The notes under the pieces were generated by a model that was not told the DNA's origin, searched no databases, and saw nothing but the letters and a program-made list of their open reading frames with translations. A program made the position numbers and the translations under genes. Shown here in pieces: positions 12,271 through 22,021 of a stretch of 64,000 nt of DNA (its first letter is position 1; each line of letters opens with the position of its first letter). Location of the stretch: NCBI RefSeq assembly GCF_002813695.1, contig NZ_CP017768.1, positions 310,001-374,000 of the forward strand. Reading direction: 5' to 3'. The stretch comes from Methanobacterium subterraneum (GTDB taxonomy: Archaea; Methanobacteriota; Methanobacteria; Methanobacteriales; Methanobacteriaceae).

Positions 12271-15225
12271 AAGCAACAATGGTCGCTGGCTATGCTACTC
12301 TTACTCGCAGTAGTCATGCTGGCATCGAGTATTACCTATGCTACCCCAAATCAATCAGATTCAGATAATTTCACGAACACAACCAACATCAGCGAAATTG
12401 CAGAAAACACCACAATCCCAATTACTATTCAGAATACAACCACCACGGTGGTTAATGATACAGGAACCAATCAACAAGAAAACCAGACATCAGAACTTAC
12501 CAATAACACTCAAAATAGTTCATCCCAAAACAGCAACCAAACAGATACCATTCAAAATTGCACTGCGGCAGCAGCAGATGGAACCTATAATAATGTCCAC
12601 GGGTTATGGTTGAATGTGGACGACGTAAACAACGTCGATGTCAACGAATTAATAAGCGCCGGAATTACGGACGTATTCGTCAAGGCAAACCGCATATCAT
12701 ATCCTACATATCAGAATGTCCTGACGACCATAATAAACAAACTACAAGGTACAGAAATACGGATCCATGCCTGGATAACCTGTTTCGTAGATGCAAACGG
12801 GAATTGGGTTGATCCTAAAGACAGTAATACCACTGACGCACTGGTAAAAGCCGTAAAAGATATCACAACAAACTACAACATTGTTGGAATTCACTTAGAC
12901 TATGTCCGCTACCCTGGAACAGCCTATAAACACTCCGGAGGCACTGAAGCAATAACTAGCTTCGTCCAGAGAGTGTACAACACTGTAAAATCCATAAAGG
13001 CAAAGGTAGCTGTTTCAGCTGCACTCATGCCTGAAGGAGCAGCTAATGCCTATTACTATGGGCAAGATTATGTCCAGTTATCCAACTATCTTGACTTCCT
13101 GGTCCCCATGATCTATGAGGGAAACTATAATGAAGACAATGATTGGATAACTTCGGCCACAGCTTACATAGTAAGCCACTCCACCAAACCGGTGGTGGCA
13201 GGATTGCAAACTTACAAGAGCGACAGTAACTTAGTAGCACTATCAGTAAAAGAAATCAACCAAGACATACAATCCGCCCTATCTGGAGGGTCATCAGGAT
13301 TTGCACTCTTCAGATACGGATGGTTGGATAAAGATTTCTTCAAAACATCAAACTCTAACAACAACACATCCACCACCCAGTTTACTACTGCACAGATTGC
13401 TAAGGCTGCTAAGGATGTGAAGCTGTTCATTGAGGGTAACAAGTATCTGCCTACCTGGATTACGGTGGCAGGTGTTTTGGTTAACCAGGGACAGTTCATG
13501 TATTTACTCACTGAAGCCACTGTGCATATTCAGAACGGTGATGGTAGTGCAATTAGTTTGGTTGATTGTGCTGTGCCGTCTGTTAGTGGTGAGAGTCTTA
13601 GTGGGGGTACTTTGTCTTTGAGTGCCTATGTGAAGCTTGCGAATGAAATTGCTTGTTTCATTGAGGGTAATCATCAGTCACCTTCGCTTTGCAGGAGTTC
13701 TCTGGGTTTGCAGAGTTATCAATCGGTGATCTACATGTACAGTAGGATTTTATCTAATTATCTTACTGGTGGTAGTTTACAGAGCTCTGCTGTGGTTAAG
13801 GCTTGGTCTCCTAGTAACCTCCCGGTGAAAGATTCCAATACTTTCACTGCTGCAGAGATTGCTAGGGCTGCTAAGGATGTGAAGCTGTTCATTGAGGGTA
13901 ACAAGTATCTGCCTACCTGGATTACGGTGGCAGGTGTTTTGGTTAACCAGGGACAGTTCATGTATTTACTCACTGAAGCCACTGTGCATATTCAGAACGG
14001 TGATGGTAGTGCAATTAGTTTGGTTGATTGTGCTGTGCCGTCTGTTAGTGGTGAGAGTCTTAGTGGGGGTACTTTGTCTTTGAGTGCCTATGTGAAGCTT
14101 GCGAATGAAATTGCTTGTTTCATTGAGGGTAATCATCAGTCACCTTCGCTTTGCAGGAGTTCTCTGGGTTTGCAGAGTTATCAATCGGTGATCTACATGT
14201 ACAGTAGGATTTTATCTAATTATCTTACTGGTGGTAGTTTACAGAGCTCTGCTGTGGTTAAGGCTTGGTCTCCTAGTAACCTCCCGGTGAAAGATTCCAA
14301 TACTTTCACTGCTGCAGAGATTGCTAGGGCTGCTAAGGATGTGAAGCTGTTCATTGAGGGTAACAAGTATCTGCCTACCTGGATTACGGTGGGTGGTGTG
14401 GCAGTTAACCAGGGCCAGTTCCTGTATTTACTCACCACATGCACATCTCAATTAAATAGCGGTATCACAAGCCTCATAGCTTTACCTAGTGTTTCAGTAG
14501 CATCAAGTCCTCAAGAGCAAATGACCAGTGGAAACTTGGATAAAACTGAGTATGTTGACCTTGCTATACGAGTAAAATCATTCATTGATTCCAATGGTAT
14601 AGCACCCAATTATGGGTCATCATCCCTGGGAAATTTACGATTTGAATCACTGCTCTACCTTTACAGTAGAGTGGTTGCATTCTACGGAGAAAACCAGAAC
14701 CTACCAAACTATGCAACCATGAAACCATGGAATAGTGTGGTGGCTAAAGAACCCTCTGTACCAGCTGAACTTCAACAGTACCTGCAGGCAACTACAAATT
14801 GCCAGGTTAACGACCCCCGTATAATTGCATTGGCCCAGAGTATAACCTCTGGTGCAACTTCCAGCTATCAAAAGGCCACTCTCGTCTATAACTGGGTGAG
14901 AGACAACATAAATTATTCATACTACTACAACTCTCAGAAGGGAGCGGTGGAAACTCTCACTTCTGGAAGTGCCAATTGCTGTGACCATTCACATTTAGTC
15001 GTGGCCCTTGCCAGAGCAGCTGGATTACCTGCAAGATACGAGCATGGATACTGTTATTTCACTACTAGTGGTAATTGGTATGGTCATGTTTGGGCTCAGA
15101 TATATGTAAACGGACAATGGTACAATGCGGATGCTACTAGCTCCAGAAATTCGCTAGGAGTAATCAACAACTGGAATACCAACACGTGGACTTATAAAGG
15201 CACCTATGCTTCGCTGCCATTTTAA
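12268..15225 (+). CDS. Secreted pseudomurein hydrolase: GH-like, PMBR repeats, Pei peptidase
   Basis: Numbered from ATG 12292 (977 residues). A signal peptide is followed by a Thr/Asn-rich linker with about ten N-glycosylation sequons (20-90), then a TIM-barrel glycoside-hydrolase-like domain (about 100-345, GIHLDYVRYPG with Asp203, as in GHL10-type proteins). Three 154-residue modules each contain two pseudomurein-binding repeats (about 365-820). The C-terminal transglutaminase-fold domain (about 825-977) has Cys897, His932 and Asp947, the Cys-His-Asp triad of the phage endoisopeptidases PeiW and PeiP, which cut the Ala-Lys isopeptide bond of pseudomurein. With no prophage genes around it, it reads as a cellular autolysin that may cut both glycan and peptide. 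The preferred start is CTG 12268, adding LKQQWSLA to the signal peptide. Confidence 0.9.
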   Translation: MKQQWSLAMLLLLAVVMLASSITYATPNQSDSDNFTNTTNISEIAENTTIPITIQNTTTTVVNDTGTNQQENQTSELTNNTQNSSSQNSNQTDTIQNCTAAAADGTYNNVHGLWLNVDDVNNVDVNELISAGITDVFVKANRISYPTYQNVLTTIINKLQGTEIRIHAWITCFVDANGNWVDPKDSNTTDALVKAVKDITTNYNIVGIHLDYVRYPGTAYKHSGGTEAITSFVQRVYNTVKSIKAKVAVSAALMPEGAANAYYYGQDYVQLSNYLDFLVPMIYEGNYNEDNDWITSATAYIVSHSTKPVVAGLQTYKSDSNLVALSVKEINQDIQSALSGGSSGFALFRYGWLDKDFFKTSNSNNNTSTTQFTTAQIAKAAKDVKLFIEGNKYLPTWITVAGVLVNQGQFMYLLTEATVHIQNGDGSAISLVDCAVPSVSGESLSGGTLSLSAYVKLANEIACFIEGNHQSPSLCRSSLGLQSYQSVIYMYSRILSNYLTGGSLQSSAVVKAWSPSNLPVKDSNTFTAAEIARAAKDVKLFIEGNKYLPTWITVAGVLVNQGQFMYLLTEATVHIQNGDGSAISLVDCAVPSVSGESLSGGTLSLSAYVKLANEIACFIEGNHQSPSLCRSSLGLQSYQSVIYMYSRILSNYLTGGSLQSSAVVKAWSPSNLPVKDSNTFTAAEIARAAKDVKLFIEGNKYLPTWITVGGVAVNQGQFLYLLTTCTSQLNSGITSLIALPSVSVASSPQEQMTSGNLDKTEYVDLAIRVKSFIDSNGIAPNYGSSSLGNLRFESLLYLYSRVVAFYGENQNLPNYATMKPWNSVVAKEPSVPAELQQYLQATTNCQVNDPRIIALAQSITSGATSSYQKATLVYNWVRDNINYSYYYNSQKGAVETLTSGSANCCDHSHLVVALARAAGLPARYEHGYCYFTTSGNWYGHVWAQIYVNGQWYNADATSSRNSLGVINNWNTNTWTYKGTYASLPF
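13405..14328 (+). repeat. Perfect 462-bp tandem duplication of a PMBR module
   Basis: Positions 13405-13866 and 13867-14328 are, as far as I can read, identical over 462 bp (residues 372-525 and 526-679). A third copy begins at 14329, matches for about 65 bp and then diverges (CACAGG to GGTGG change near 14392). The identical DNA is T/G-rich at third positions (GGT, TCT, GTT, TTG), unlike the A/C-rich flanks of the same gene. The pattern points to recent duplication or gene conversion of an imported module. Confidence 0.92.
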
Positions 15226-15484
15226 ACACTTATTTTTTTTCTTTTTTTATATTCCCTTAGCGATAGCTCTGTTAATTTTAAAAAACATTAGGGGTTAAGA
15301 TAAATCATTATGGGTTAAATAAACATTAAAGTTATGATAACTTTTAATGAATGGTTTTTGGACAGATATTGGTTAAGTAACACTAAAAACTGGATGGTAG
15401 AAAAAATTAAAATTATTAATCAAGTTATAATGGAAAAATCACTAGAAATTTAATTTTAAATTATTAAAGTCATTACAGATCTTT
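15226..15484 (+). terminator. T-run terminator and AT-rich spacer
   Basis: Within 30 nt of the stop codon come two T-runs (15232-15240 and 15243-15249), a typical archaeal terminator. The remaining DNA to the pseudogene is AT-rich and shows nothing else. Confidence 0.5.
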
Positions 15485-15958
15485 TTAAAGATCTTTTTTA
15501 AGCATTAACATATCCTTAAGCATCTTCCCATTTTCGTAAATGGGTTCTGGATAACTATCTGGGAAAAATCCTTCTTAATATCAAATATTTCAAAACCTTC
15601 CCCTTGGTACAAGTGTAACTGTTTAGTTGCACCCTCTGCTCTTCCAATGAGAAGTGATTAATATCATCTTCCCTTCACTCTGGCGGTAGCATCTTTTAAT
15701 AAAATTTTCCTATTGCCTGTCCCTGAAATCTTTCATGCACCGCAATATTTTTTATCTCCATCTCTAATAGTCCGATGATTTGAAGAACATAGATCCCTAT
15801 AATTTTATCTTCTTTTTCTAATATGAATATTTCAGAATCTTTAATATAATTGTTGATGGCTTCAACAGTTTCATCTGCGAGTAAGAGTAAATCATAGGGG
15901 GTTTTATAGTGTTGGGGGAGTAATTTACCATCCCTATATCGGAGGCAGTGATTTCCAT
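15485..15958 (-). pseudogene. GNAT acetyltransferase, broken by several frameshifts
   Basis: On the minus strand an ATG at 15958 follows a GGAG site, and GNAT-like peptide blocks can be read in order but in different frames: LLPQHYKTPYDLLLLADET, then IIGIYVLQI, EMEIKNIAVHERFQGQAIGKF (the acetyl-CoA binding QGxxIG loop), then LYQGEGFEIFDIKKDF, and finally YPEPIYENGKMLKDMLMLKKDL before a TAA at 15485. At least three indels separate them: near the start, after GKF, and after DIKKDF. Several independent breaks make sequencing error unlikely. The intact ancestor was about 155 residues. It lies just downstream of ribL on the same strand. Confidence 0.85.
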
Positions 15959-15996
15959 TTAAAACTCCAGCCCCCTACTTCCGGCTTAACAAGTAA

Positions 15997-16820
<824 letters not shown>

Positions 16821-18428
16821 ATGAGTTCAAAAATCGCCAGAGGAAGCCTGATCATGCTGATTGGGTATTTCATATTCCGTGTTGGGGGCTATATTTACCG
16901 TTTTGTCACCGCCAACCTATTAGGTCCAGCTGGTTTTGGTATACTAAATCTAGCCCTCCCAACACAGAGTATATTGATACAAATAGCTTCAGGAGGTATG
17001 CCACCAGCCATTGCCAAGCACGTGTCTGAGTATTCAGCTCAAGGCGATGAAGAAATGGTGAAACAAGTAATCCACACCTCCCTTAAGATTGTAATTGTTC
17101 TGGGATTATTTTTCAGTTTAATAATCTTTTTACTGGCAGATCCATTGGCATATGGTTATTTTCATAAACCAGAAGCTGCACTTCCCCTAAAGTTGGTAGC
17201 TTTGATCACTCCCTTCAGTGTAGTGGTGGGTGTTTTCCGGGGTGCATTTCAAGGTGTTTTCCAGATGGGAAACATTGTTATCACCAAGGCCTTTGAACAG
17301 GTTTTCATGATCAGCAGTGCCATAATCCTTATTTGGGTGGGATTTCAGGTGGCTGGAGCAGTTACAGGTACAGCCATAGGTTTCTTATTCTCAGCACTAG
17401 CTGGATATTACCTTTACCGGAGGGGGCTGGGCAAACGTCTTAAAGATGTGAAGCTGTCATTCACCCTAAAACAGGAATTATCATTAGCTAAAGTGCTTAT
17501 TATTTTCGCATTACCCGTTCTCATAACCGGGCTCGCTGAAACCGCCCTATTTGATGCCATTGGAAATTTCATTGTGGGAAGATATCTAGCCAGTGAACAA
17601 CTGGGATTTTACGGTGCCGCCACCCCTGTGGCTCGTTTACCGCTCATAATTTCCATGTCAGTTGCCACCGCGGTACTCCCGGCAACTGCAGAAGCAATGG
17701 GCTTAAAAAACCGGCACGTACTTAAAGGTTATGTGAACCAGTCCTATCGTTACGTTAGTTTAGTAGTGCTTCCCATGTGCGTGGGAACCTTTGTATTCGC
17801 CACACCCATAATGAAATTACTTTACGTAAATTCAGCTTACATGAATGGTGCAGCCGCCCTACAACTACTATCAATTGGAATGTTGTTTTTCACCATTTAC
17901 ACAGTCTCCTCCAGTATAGCTCAGGGATTGGGAAAACCATACCTCCCCATGGTAATTTTAATTGCAGGAGTTATATTGGATGTTGCATTGAGCATGTACC
18001 TAGTTCCTCTTTATGGTATAACCGGCGCTGCAGCAGCTACAACCATCACTGCCCTTTTCATAATGTCCACTATTGTCTGGAAAACGTTACAAGTAGCCGA
18101 TGTAAAACTAGAGTACAAAGATTTGGGTAGAATTGTACTGGCCGCAGGGATAATGGGAGCGGTATTACTATTAATACCTCAAAGCCTCTTAATTAGCTCT
18201 GCAACTTTAAGCTCCTCACTTTCCAACTCTATTACCTTCTTTTCCAAATACTTTGTTTTCTTGCTGGTTATGATATTGGCTGCCACTGTTTACGTGGTTG
18301 CTCTTATACTGGTGGGAGGGCTTAAAAAAAGTGATATAAGTGCTATTCGCAAATTAAGCAACAAAACTGGGCCGTTAAAAGGGAAATTAGAGAAAATTAT
18401 TTCATTCATTGAAAGATTCGCCCATTAA
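16821..18428 (+). CDS. MOP-superfamily lipid-linked sugar flippase
   Basis: A 535-residue integral membrane protein with about 14 predicted helices, beginning [43 protein letters not shown], the hallmark opening of polysaccharide transporter/MurJ/SpoVB-type flippases. Such proteins flip lipid-linked oligosaccharides across the membrane; in a Methanobacterium the cargo could be the pseudomurein precursor or an S-layer/N-glycan sugar. The gene stands alone, with a possible structured leader upstream. The ATG follows GGTAATTATA, a weak ribosome site. Among close family members it looks nearest to the SpoVB/MurJ-like group, but an assignment to pseudomurein is inference from the organism. Confidence 0.88.
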   Translation: MSSKIARGSLIMLIGYFIFRVGGYIYRFVTANLLGPAGFGILNLALPTQSILIQIASGGMPPAIAKHVSEYSAQGDEEMVKQVIHTSLKIVIVLGLFFSLIIFLLADPLAYGYFHKPEAALPLKLVALITPFSVVVGVFRGAFQGVFQMGNIVITKAFEQVFMISSAIILIWVGFQVAGAVTGTAIGFLFSALAGYYLYRRGLGKRLKDVKLSFTLKQELSLAKVLIIFALPVLITGLAETALFDAIGNFIVGRYLASEQLGFYGAATPVARLPLIISMSVATAVLPATAEAMGLKNRHVLKGYVNQSYRYVSLVVLPMCVGTFVFATPIMKLLYVNSAYMNGAAALQLLSIGMLFFTIYTVSSSIAQGLGKPYLPMVILIAGVILDVALSMYLVPLYGITGAAAATTITALFIMSTIVWKTLQVADVKLEYKDLGRIVLAAGIMGAVLLLIPQSLLISSATLSSSLSNSITFFSKYFVFLLVMILAATVYVVALILVGGLKKSDISAIRKLSNKTGPLKGKLEKIISFIERFAH

Positions 18429-18661
18429 ATTGGATAATTCATTTAATTAGGGTTTATATAGGGCTGGGATGTTTTCCTCTAAAATAATGAATTCCTCATA
18501 TTTTTTCCTTTCCCCTATTTTTTTTTTAAAATATAATCTTTAGACCTATAATGACGTGCAACATGTTTAAATTACTTTTATTCATTTTTAACTCCCAGTA
18601 TTATTTCTACAACATAATTTTCCCAAATTATTTCCATAACCATTACACATAGTTATATCAC

Positions 18662-19909
18662 ATGATTATTTTAAGGGGAATTGGGACCGGGCCCTACGTG
18701 GGAGTAGGGCATGTTAAAAAGATAGGAAATGATGAAGATCTCCGGGATTTGAAGGGAGGGGAGATAGTGGTGGTATCCCGGGCTTCCAGAGACATGTTAT
18801 CCTATCTTCACCAGGCCGGGGGTGTGGTGACAGATTACGGTGGTATCACCAGCCACGTGGCCATAATACTCAGGGAGATGAAAGTACCCTGCATTGTGGG
18901 AACTGGCAGTGGAAGTACAAAACTAAAAGAAGGTACCCTTGTAACGGTGGACGGAAAAACCGGTAATATATATGAAGGTTTCATGGAAAGGGACGATAAA
19001 ACAGATTCTTCCGAAGTGCACTATCCTGCCACCCCAATCAAGGTCAACCTCAATATCCCGGAAATAGCCTGGAAAGTGGCACCCTGGTCTGAGGGGGTGG
19101 GATCCATCCGAATTGAAAACAGCATCATCCGTACTGGAAAACACCCCCAGGTACTCCTGGATGAGGGAAGACTAAGTAAAGTCATTGCTGACTCGGTTAG
19201 ATTGATAGCCCATGCATTCCATCCTAAACCCGTATGGTTCCGTACCTTTGACATAGCCACCGATGAATTGAAACGTTTAGATGGTGGTAGCATTGAACCA
19301 GACGAACATAACCCCTTACTGGGATTGAGAGGTATCCATAAAGATCTTGAAAATCCTGAAATCCTGAAGGCAGAATTTGAAGCCATATCAAAACTTTTGG
19401 ATGAGGGTTATGATAATTTAGGGGTTAAAGTACCATTAGTAAGGGATGTTTCTGAATACCGGGAAGCCAAGAACATCATGTGTGAGGTTGGAATCCGACC
19501 ACACCGTGACTTACCTGTAGGGGTCTCCATTGAAACCCCTTCTGCAGTTTTCACTCTGGATGAGTTCATAAAGGAAGGGCTGGACTTTGTGACATTGGGG
19601 ATGAGTGATCTGGCCATGTGTACCCTGGCAGTGGACAGGAGAGGGGTGAAAGTGGCAAAACACTTTAACCTAACTCACAAGTCAGTTTTACATATGATTG
19701 AAATGGTGATTAAGAAATGCAACCAGAATCATATTGAAACTTGCATCTGTGGCCATGCCGGATCGGATCCAGCTATTGTCAGATGGCTGGTGGAAACTGG
19801 TATCAGTTCCATATCCACCAATCCAGATCAGATTCTGAAAATACGTAAAGTAGTTTTTATTGCTGAAAAAACTATGATTAACCGGGGATTTGCTGATAAA
19901 GTAAAATAA
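18662..19909 (+). CDS. PEP-utilizing enzyme lacking the ATP-grasp domain
   Basis: The 415-residue protein has the mobile phosphohistidine domain (residues 1-110, GGITSHVAI with His65) followed directly by a PEP/pyruvate-binding TIM barrel (about 125-405; FRTFDIATDELKRL, GVSIETPSAVF, and CGHAGSDPAIVRWLVE with Cys363). These match the second and third domains of PEP synthase and of enzyme I of the PTS. The N-terminal nucleotide-binding domain of PEP synthase (about 350 residues) is absent, and so is the HPr-binding domain of enzyme I. Both catalytic residues are present, so PEP-to-histidine phosphotransfer is chemically possible. The phosphate partner is unknown. The start ATG is at the usual place for such a domain (MIILRGIGTGPYVG). 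Confidence 0.85.
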   Translation: MIILRGIGTGPYVGVGHVKKIGNDEDLRDLKGGEIVVVSRASRDMLSYLHQAGGVVTDYGGITSHVAIILREMKVPCIVGTGSGSTKLKEGTLVTVDGKTGNIYEGFMERDDKTDSSEVHYPATPIKVNLNIPEIAWKVAPWSEGVGSIRIENSIIRTGKHPQVLLDEGRLSKVIADSVRLIAHAFHPKPVWFRTFDIATDELKRLDGGSIEPDEHNPLLGLRGIHKDLENPEILKAEFEAISKLLDEGYDNLGVKVPLVRDVSEYREAKNIMCEVGIRPHRDLPVGVSIETPSAVFTLDEFIKEGLDFVTLGMSDLAMCTLAVDRRGVKVAKHFNLTHKSVLHMIEMVIKKCNQNHIETCICGHAGSDPAIVRWLVETGISSISTNPDQILKIRKVVFIAEKTMINRGFADKVK

Positions 19910-20048
19910 TACTTCTAACTATGGAGAATTTAATTTTCACATTAATTTACTAGTCATTATCAGTTTGTTAGATATTTTAATGTTTTAATTGAATTAGATA
20001 ATAAGAAAAAAATGAAAGGATTAGGGAAAAATACGGAAAAAGTAAGGA

Positions 20049-20765
20049 TTACTTTTTCTCGTAATTGAGGGCATCTTCAAGGTTCAGGGTCCCTTTGTAA
20101 AGTGCGGAGCCAATCACCACACCATAGGCACCGGTCTGACTGAGGACTGCTAGGTCTTCCAGGGTACTCACACCACCAGAATAAACCACAGGTATATCCA
20201 CAGCTTCCAATAGTTCCAGGAGAGGTTCAACCTTAAATCCACCCAATAGGCCTTCATGATCCACATTGGTGAATAATATTCCACTTGCTCCTTTTTCTTC
20301 CATGATTTTCCCCAACTGGGGTGCGGTCTGGGCTGTTTTTTCAGTCCACCCCCGGACCACTACTTGGGAGTCCTTACTATCCAGGGCCACCATAATTCTT
20401 TCACTGCCAAATTCACCAGATAATACTTCAACAGTTTCCGGGTTTTCAATGGCTAGGGTTCCCAGTATAATCCTATCCACACCCATATCCAATAAACAGG
20501 TGGCATCATCCATGCTACGAATACCTCCACCCATCTGAACCGGCACTGAAACTTTTTTAAGGATTTCCTCAACCACGGAGATGTTCCCACCTTCTTCCAA
20601 AGCCCCGCCCAGATCAATCACGTGTAAAACACTGGCTCCTTTTTCTTCCCATTCCAGGGCAACTTCAGCAGGATTATCCAGGACAATCTGCTCGGTTCCG
20701 GGTTTACCCTGCACTAACTGCACACATTTACCGTTTTTAATATCAACAGCAGGCATAATTATCAT
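20049..20765 (-). CDS. hisA: HisA, ProFAR isomerase of histidine biosynthesis
   Basis: A 238-residue (beta/alpha)8 barrel that opens ProFAR to PRFAR, the fourth step of histidine synthesis. [20 protein letters not shown] carries catalytic Asp8, VALDSKD near residue 129 carries the second acid, and the two phosphate-binding loops (MGGGIRS and [11 protein letters not shown]) are intact. Length is normal. It is a solitary his gene here, with about 280 bp of AT-rich divergent spacer before truA and a T-rich run after the stop. Confidence 0.96.
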   Translation of the reverse strand: MIIMPAVDIKNGKCVQLVQGKPGTEQIVLDNPAEVALEWEEKGASVLHVIDLGGALEEGGNISVVEEILKKVSVPVQMGGGIRSMDDATCLLDMGVDRIILGTLAIENPETVEVLSGEFGSERIMVALDSKDSQVVVRGWTEKTAQTAPQLGKIMEEKGASGILFTNVDHEGLLGGFKVEPLLELLEAVDIPVVYSGGVSTLEDLAVLSQTGAYGVVIGSALYKGTLNLEDALNYEKK

Positions 20766-21046
20766 AAATTCACCTTAACCCATTTTTCAATAATATTCTT
20801 ATTTATAATTCAAATTTTTTCCTATTAGTATCAATAAATTTTCATCCAAAGTCATCCCTAAATCATCGGATAAGGGAATAGTAATCTAATAGTATAGTAA
20901 AATGAGAATATTAATTATCGCTTAGAAATATAGCATTCACAAATACTTAACGAGATTTTTAGATATTTTCACAACAGGGTATTTACAAATTAAGGGCCAT
21001 ATTTTTATTTACAGGGGAGTTAGGAGAATTAATAGAGGATGATGTT

Positions 21047-21859
21047 ATGATTAGGGTAGCTTTAAAAGTTGCTTATTTGGGAACAGATTTTTACGGATTT
21101 CAGAGACAACCAAACCTGCGCACTGTTGAAGGTGAGCTAATCAGTGCCCTTAAAGAATCAGGTGCCATTGAAAATCTGGGACAATCTAATTACTCCATTG
21201 CAGGGCGCACTGACCGGGGAGTCCATGCCCTGGGGAATGTGGTTTCATTCTGCACAGATAAAGAGCCAATAATTAATCAAATAAACGATCTCCTCCCGCA
21301 GGATGTAAGGATTTTAGGATCCGCCAGGGTGCCAATGGGATTCAAAACCCGATTCGCCCATAAAAGACACTATCGATATGTATTGTGCAACCAACAGGAA
21401 GATGAGTGGGATATAAATAAAATGCAGGAAGCAGCCCATTTGATGGAGGGAACCCACAATTTCATAAATTTTTCTAGAAGAAATGAACGTAATCCCATTA
21501 GGAAAGTGGATAGAGTTGCTATCGTACCCAAAAATCAGTTGTGCCTAGTGGAGGTTGAGGGTGAGAGTTTCCTGTGGAATATGGTTAGAAAGATGGTAAC
21601 AGTTTTGGATAGGGTGGGAAAAGGAGAGCTGGGAGTAAAAGATGTACAGAAATGTCTGGATCCTGATTATCAGGCCGCCATCACACCAATGACTCCGGAG
21701 AGTCTCATTCTTGTGGATGTTTTCTATCTGGGTGTGGTGTTTAATGAAGATAATTATGCCCGGACACGGTTTATCAAGGCCCTGGGGGTGGAATGTTTTA
21801 ACCATCAGAAGATGGTTGCCGCAACAAAGGAGATGATGGGAGTATTGGGGTGGAAATGA
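21047..21859 (+). CDS. truA: tRNA pseudouridine synthase A
   Basis: A 270-residue TruA enzyme that makes pseudouridine at positions 38-40 of the tRNA anticodon arm. The catalytic Asp is in [10 protein letters not shown] (Asp56), with [15 protein letters not shown] at the N-terminus and [12 protein letters not shown] and PEGL-like [10 protein letters not shown] in the C-terminal half. Length is normal. The start follows GGATGATGTT, a moderate site. The gene stands alone, about 160 nt before the DUF460 gene on the same strand. Confidence 0.95.
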   Translation: MIRVALKVAYLGTDFYGFQRQPNLRTVEGELISALKESGAIENLGQSNYSIAGRTDRGVHALGNVVSFCTDKEPIINQINDLLPQDVRILGSARVPMGFKTRFAHKRHYRYVLCNQQEDEWDINKMQEAAHLMEGTHNFINFSRRNERNPIRKVDRVAIVPKNQLCLVEVEGESFLWNMVRKMVTVLDRVGKGELGVKDVQKCLDPDYQAAITPMTPESLILVDVFYLGVVFNEDNYARTRFIKALGVECFNHQKMVAATKEMMGVLGWK

Positions 21860-22006
21860 AATTATTTAGGTTTTATACTACTCCTTTTTAAAAAATTAAC
21901 CCAGTCTACTTCTACAAACTTATTCTAAGTAATGAATCGGGGGAAATAATAAATAGTAACAAAAACATAAAATTGTTCAGAGTAAGTACTAAGATAGTAT
22001 CCCAAA

Positions 22007-22021
22007 GGAGGAAATCGTCTG
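22007..22021 (+). promoter_or_regulatory. Strong Shine-Dalgarno 7 nt before a CTG start
   Basis: GGAGG (22007-22011), AAATCGT, then CTG (22019-22021). The frame is closed upstream by TAG at 21995-21997, and no ATG, GTG or TTG occurs in frame until 22130, which lies inside the conserved DPGM motif of the RNase H-like domain. This site therefore decides the start. Confidence 0.65.

Noticed and set aside
13043..14444. Long open frames on the minus strand opposite the PMBR repeats, including near-identical pairs
   Set aside because: They are shadows produced by the duplicated coding DNA of the plus-strand gene; no ribosome site or domain supports them.
12268..15225. Prophage origin for the PMBR/Pei gene
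   Set aside because: PeiW and PeiP are phage enzymes, but no integrase, terminase, capsid, tail or attachment site is visible around it; the neighbours are ordinary metabolic genes.
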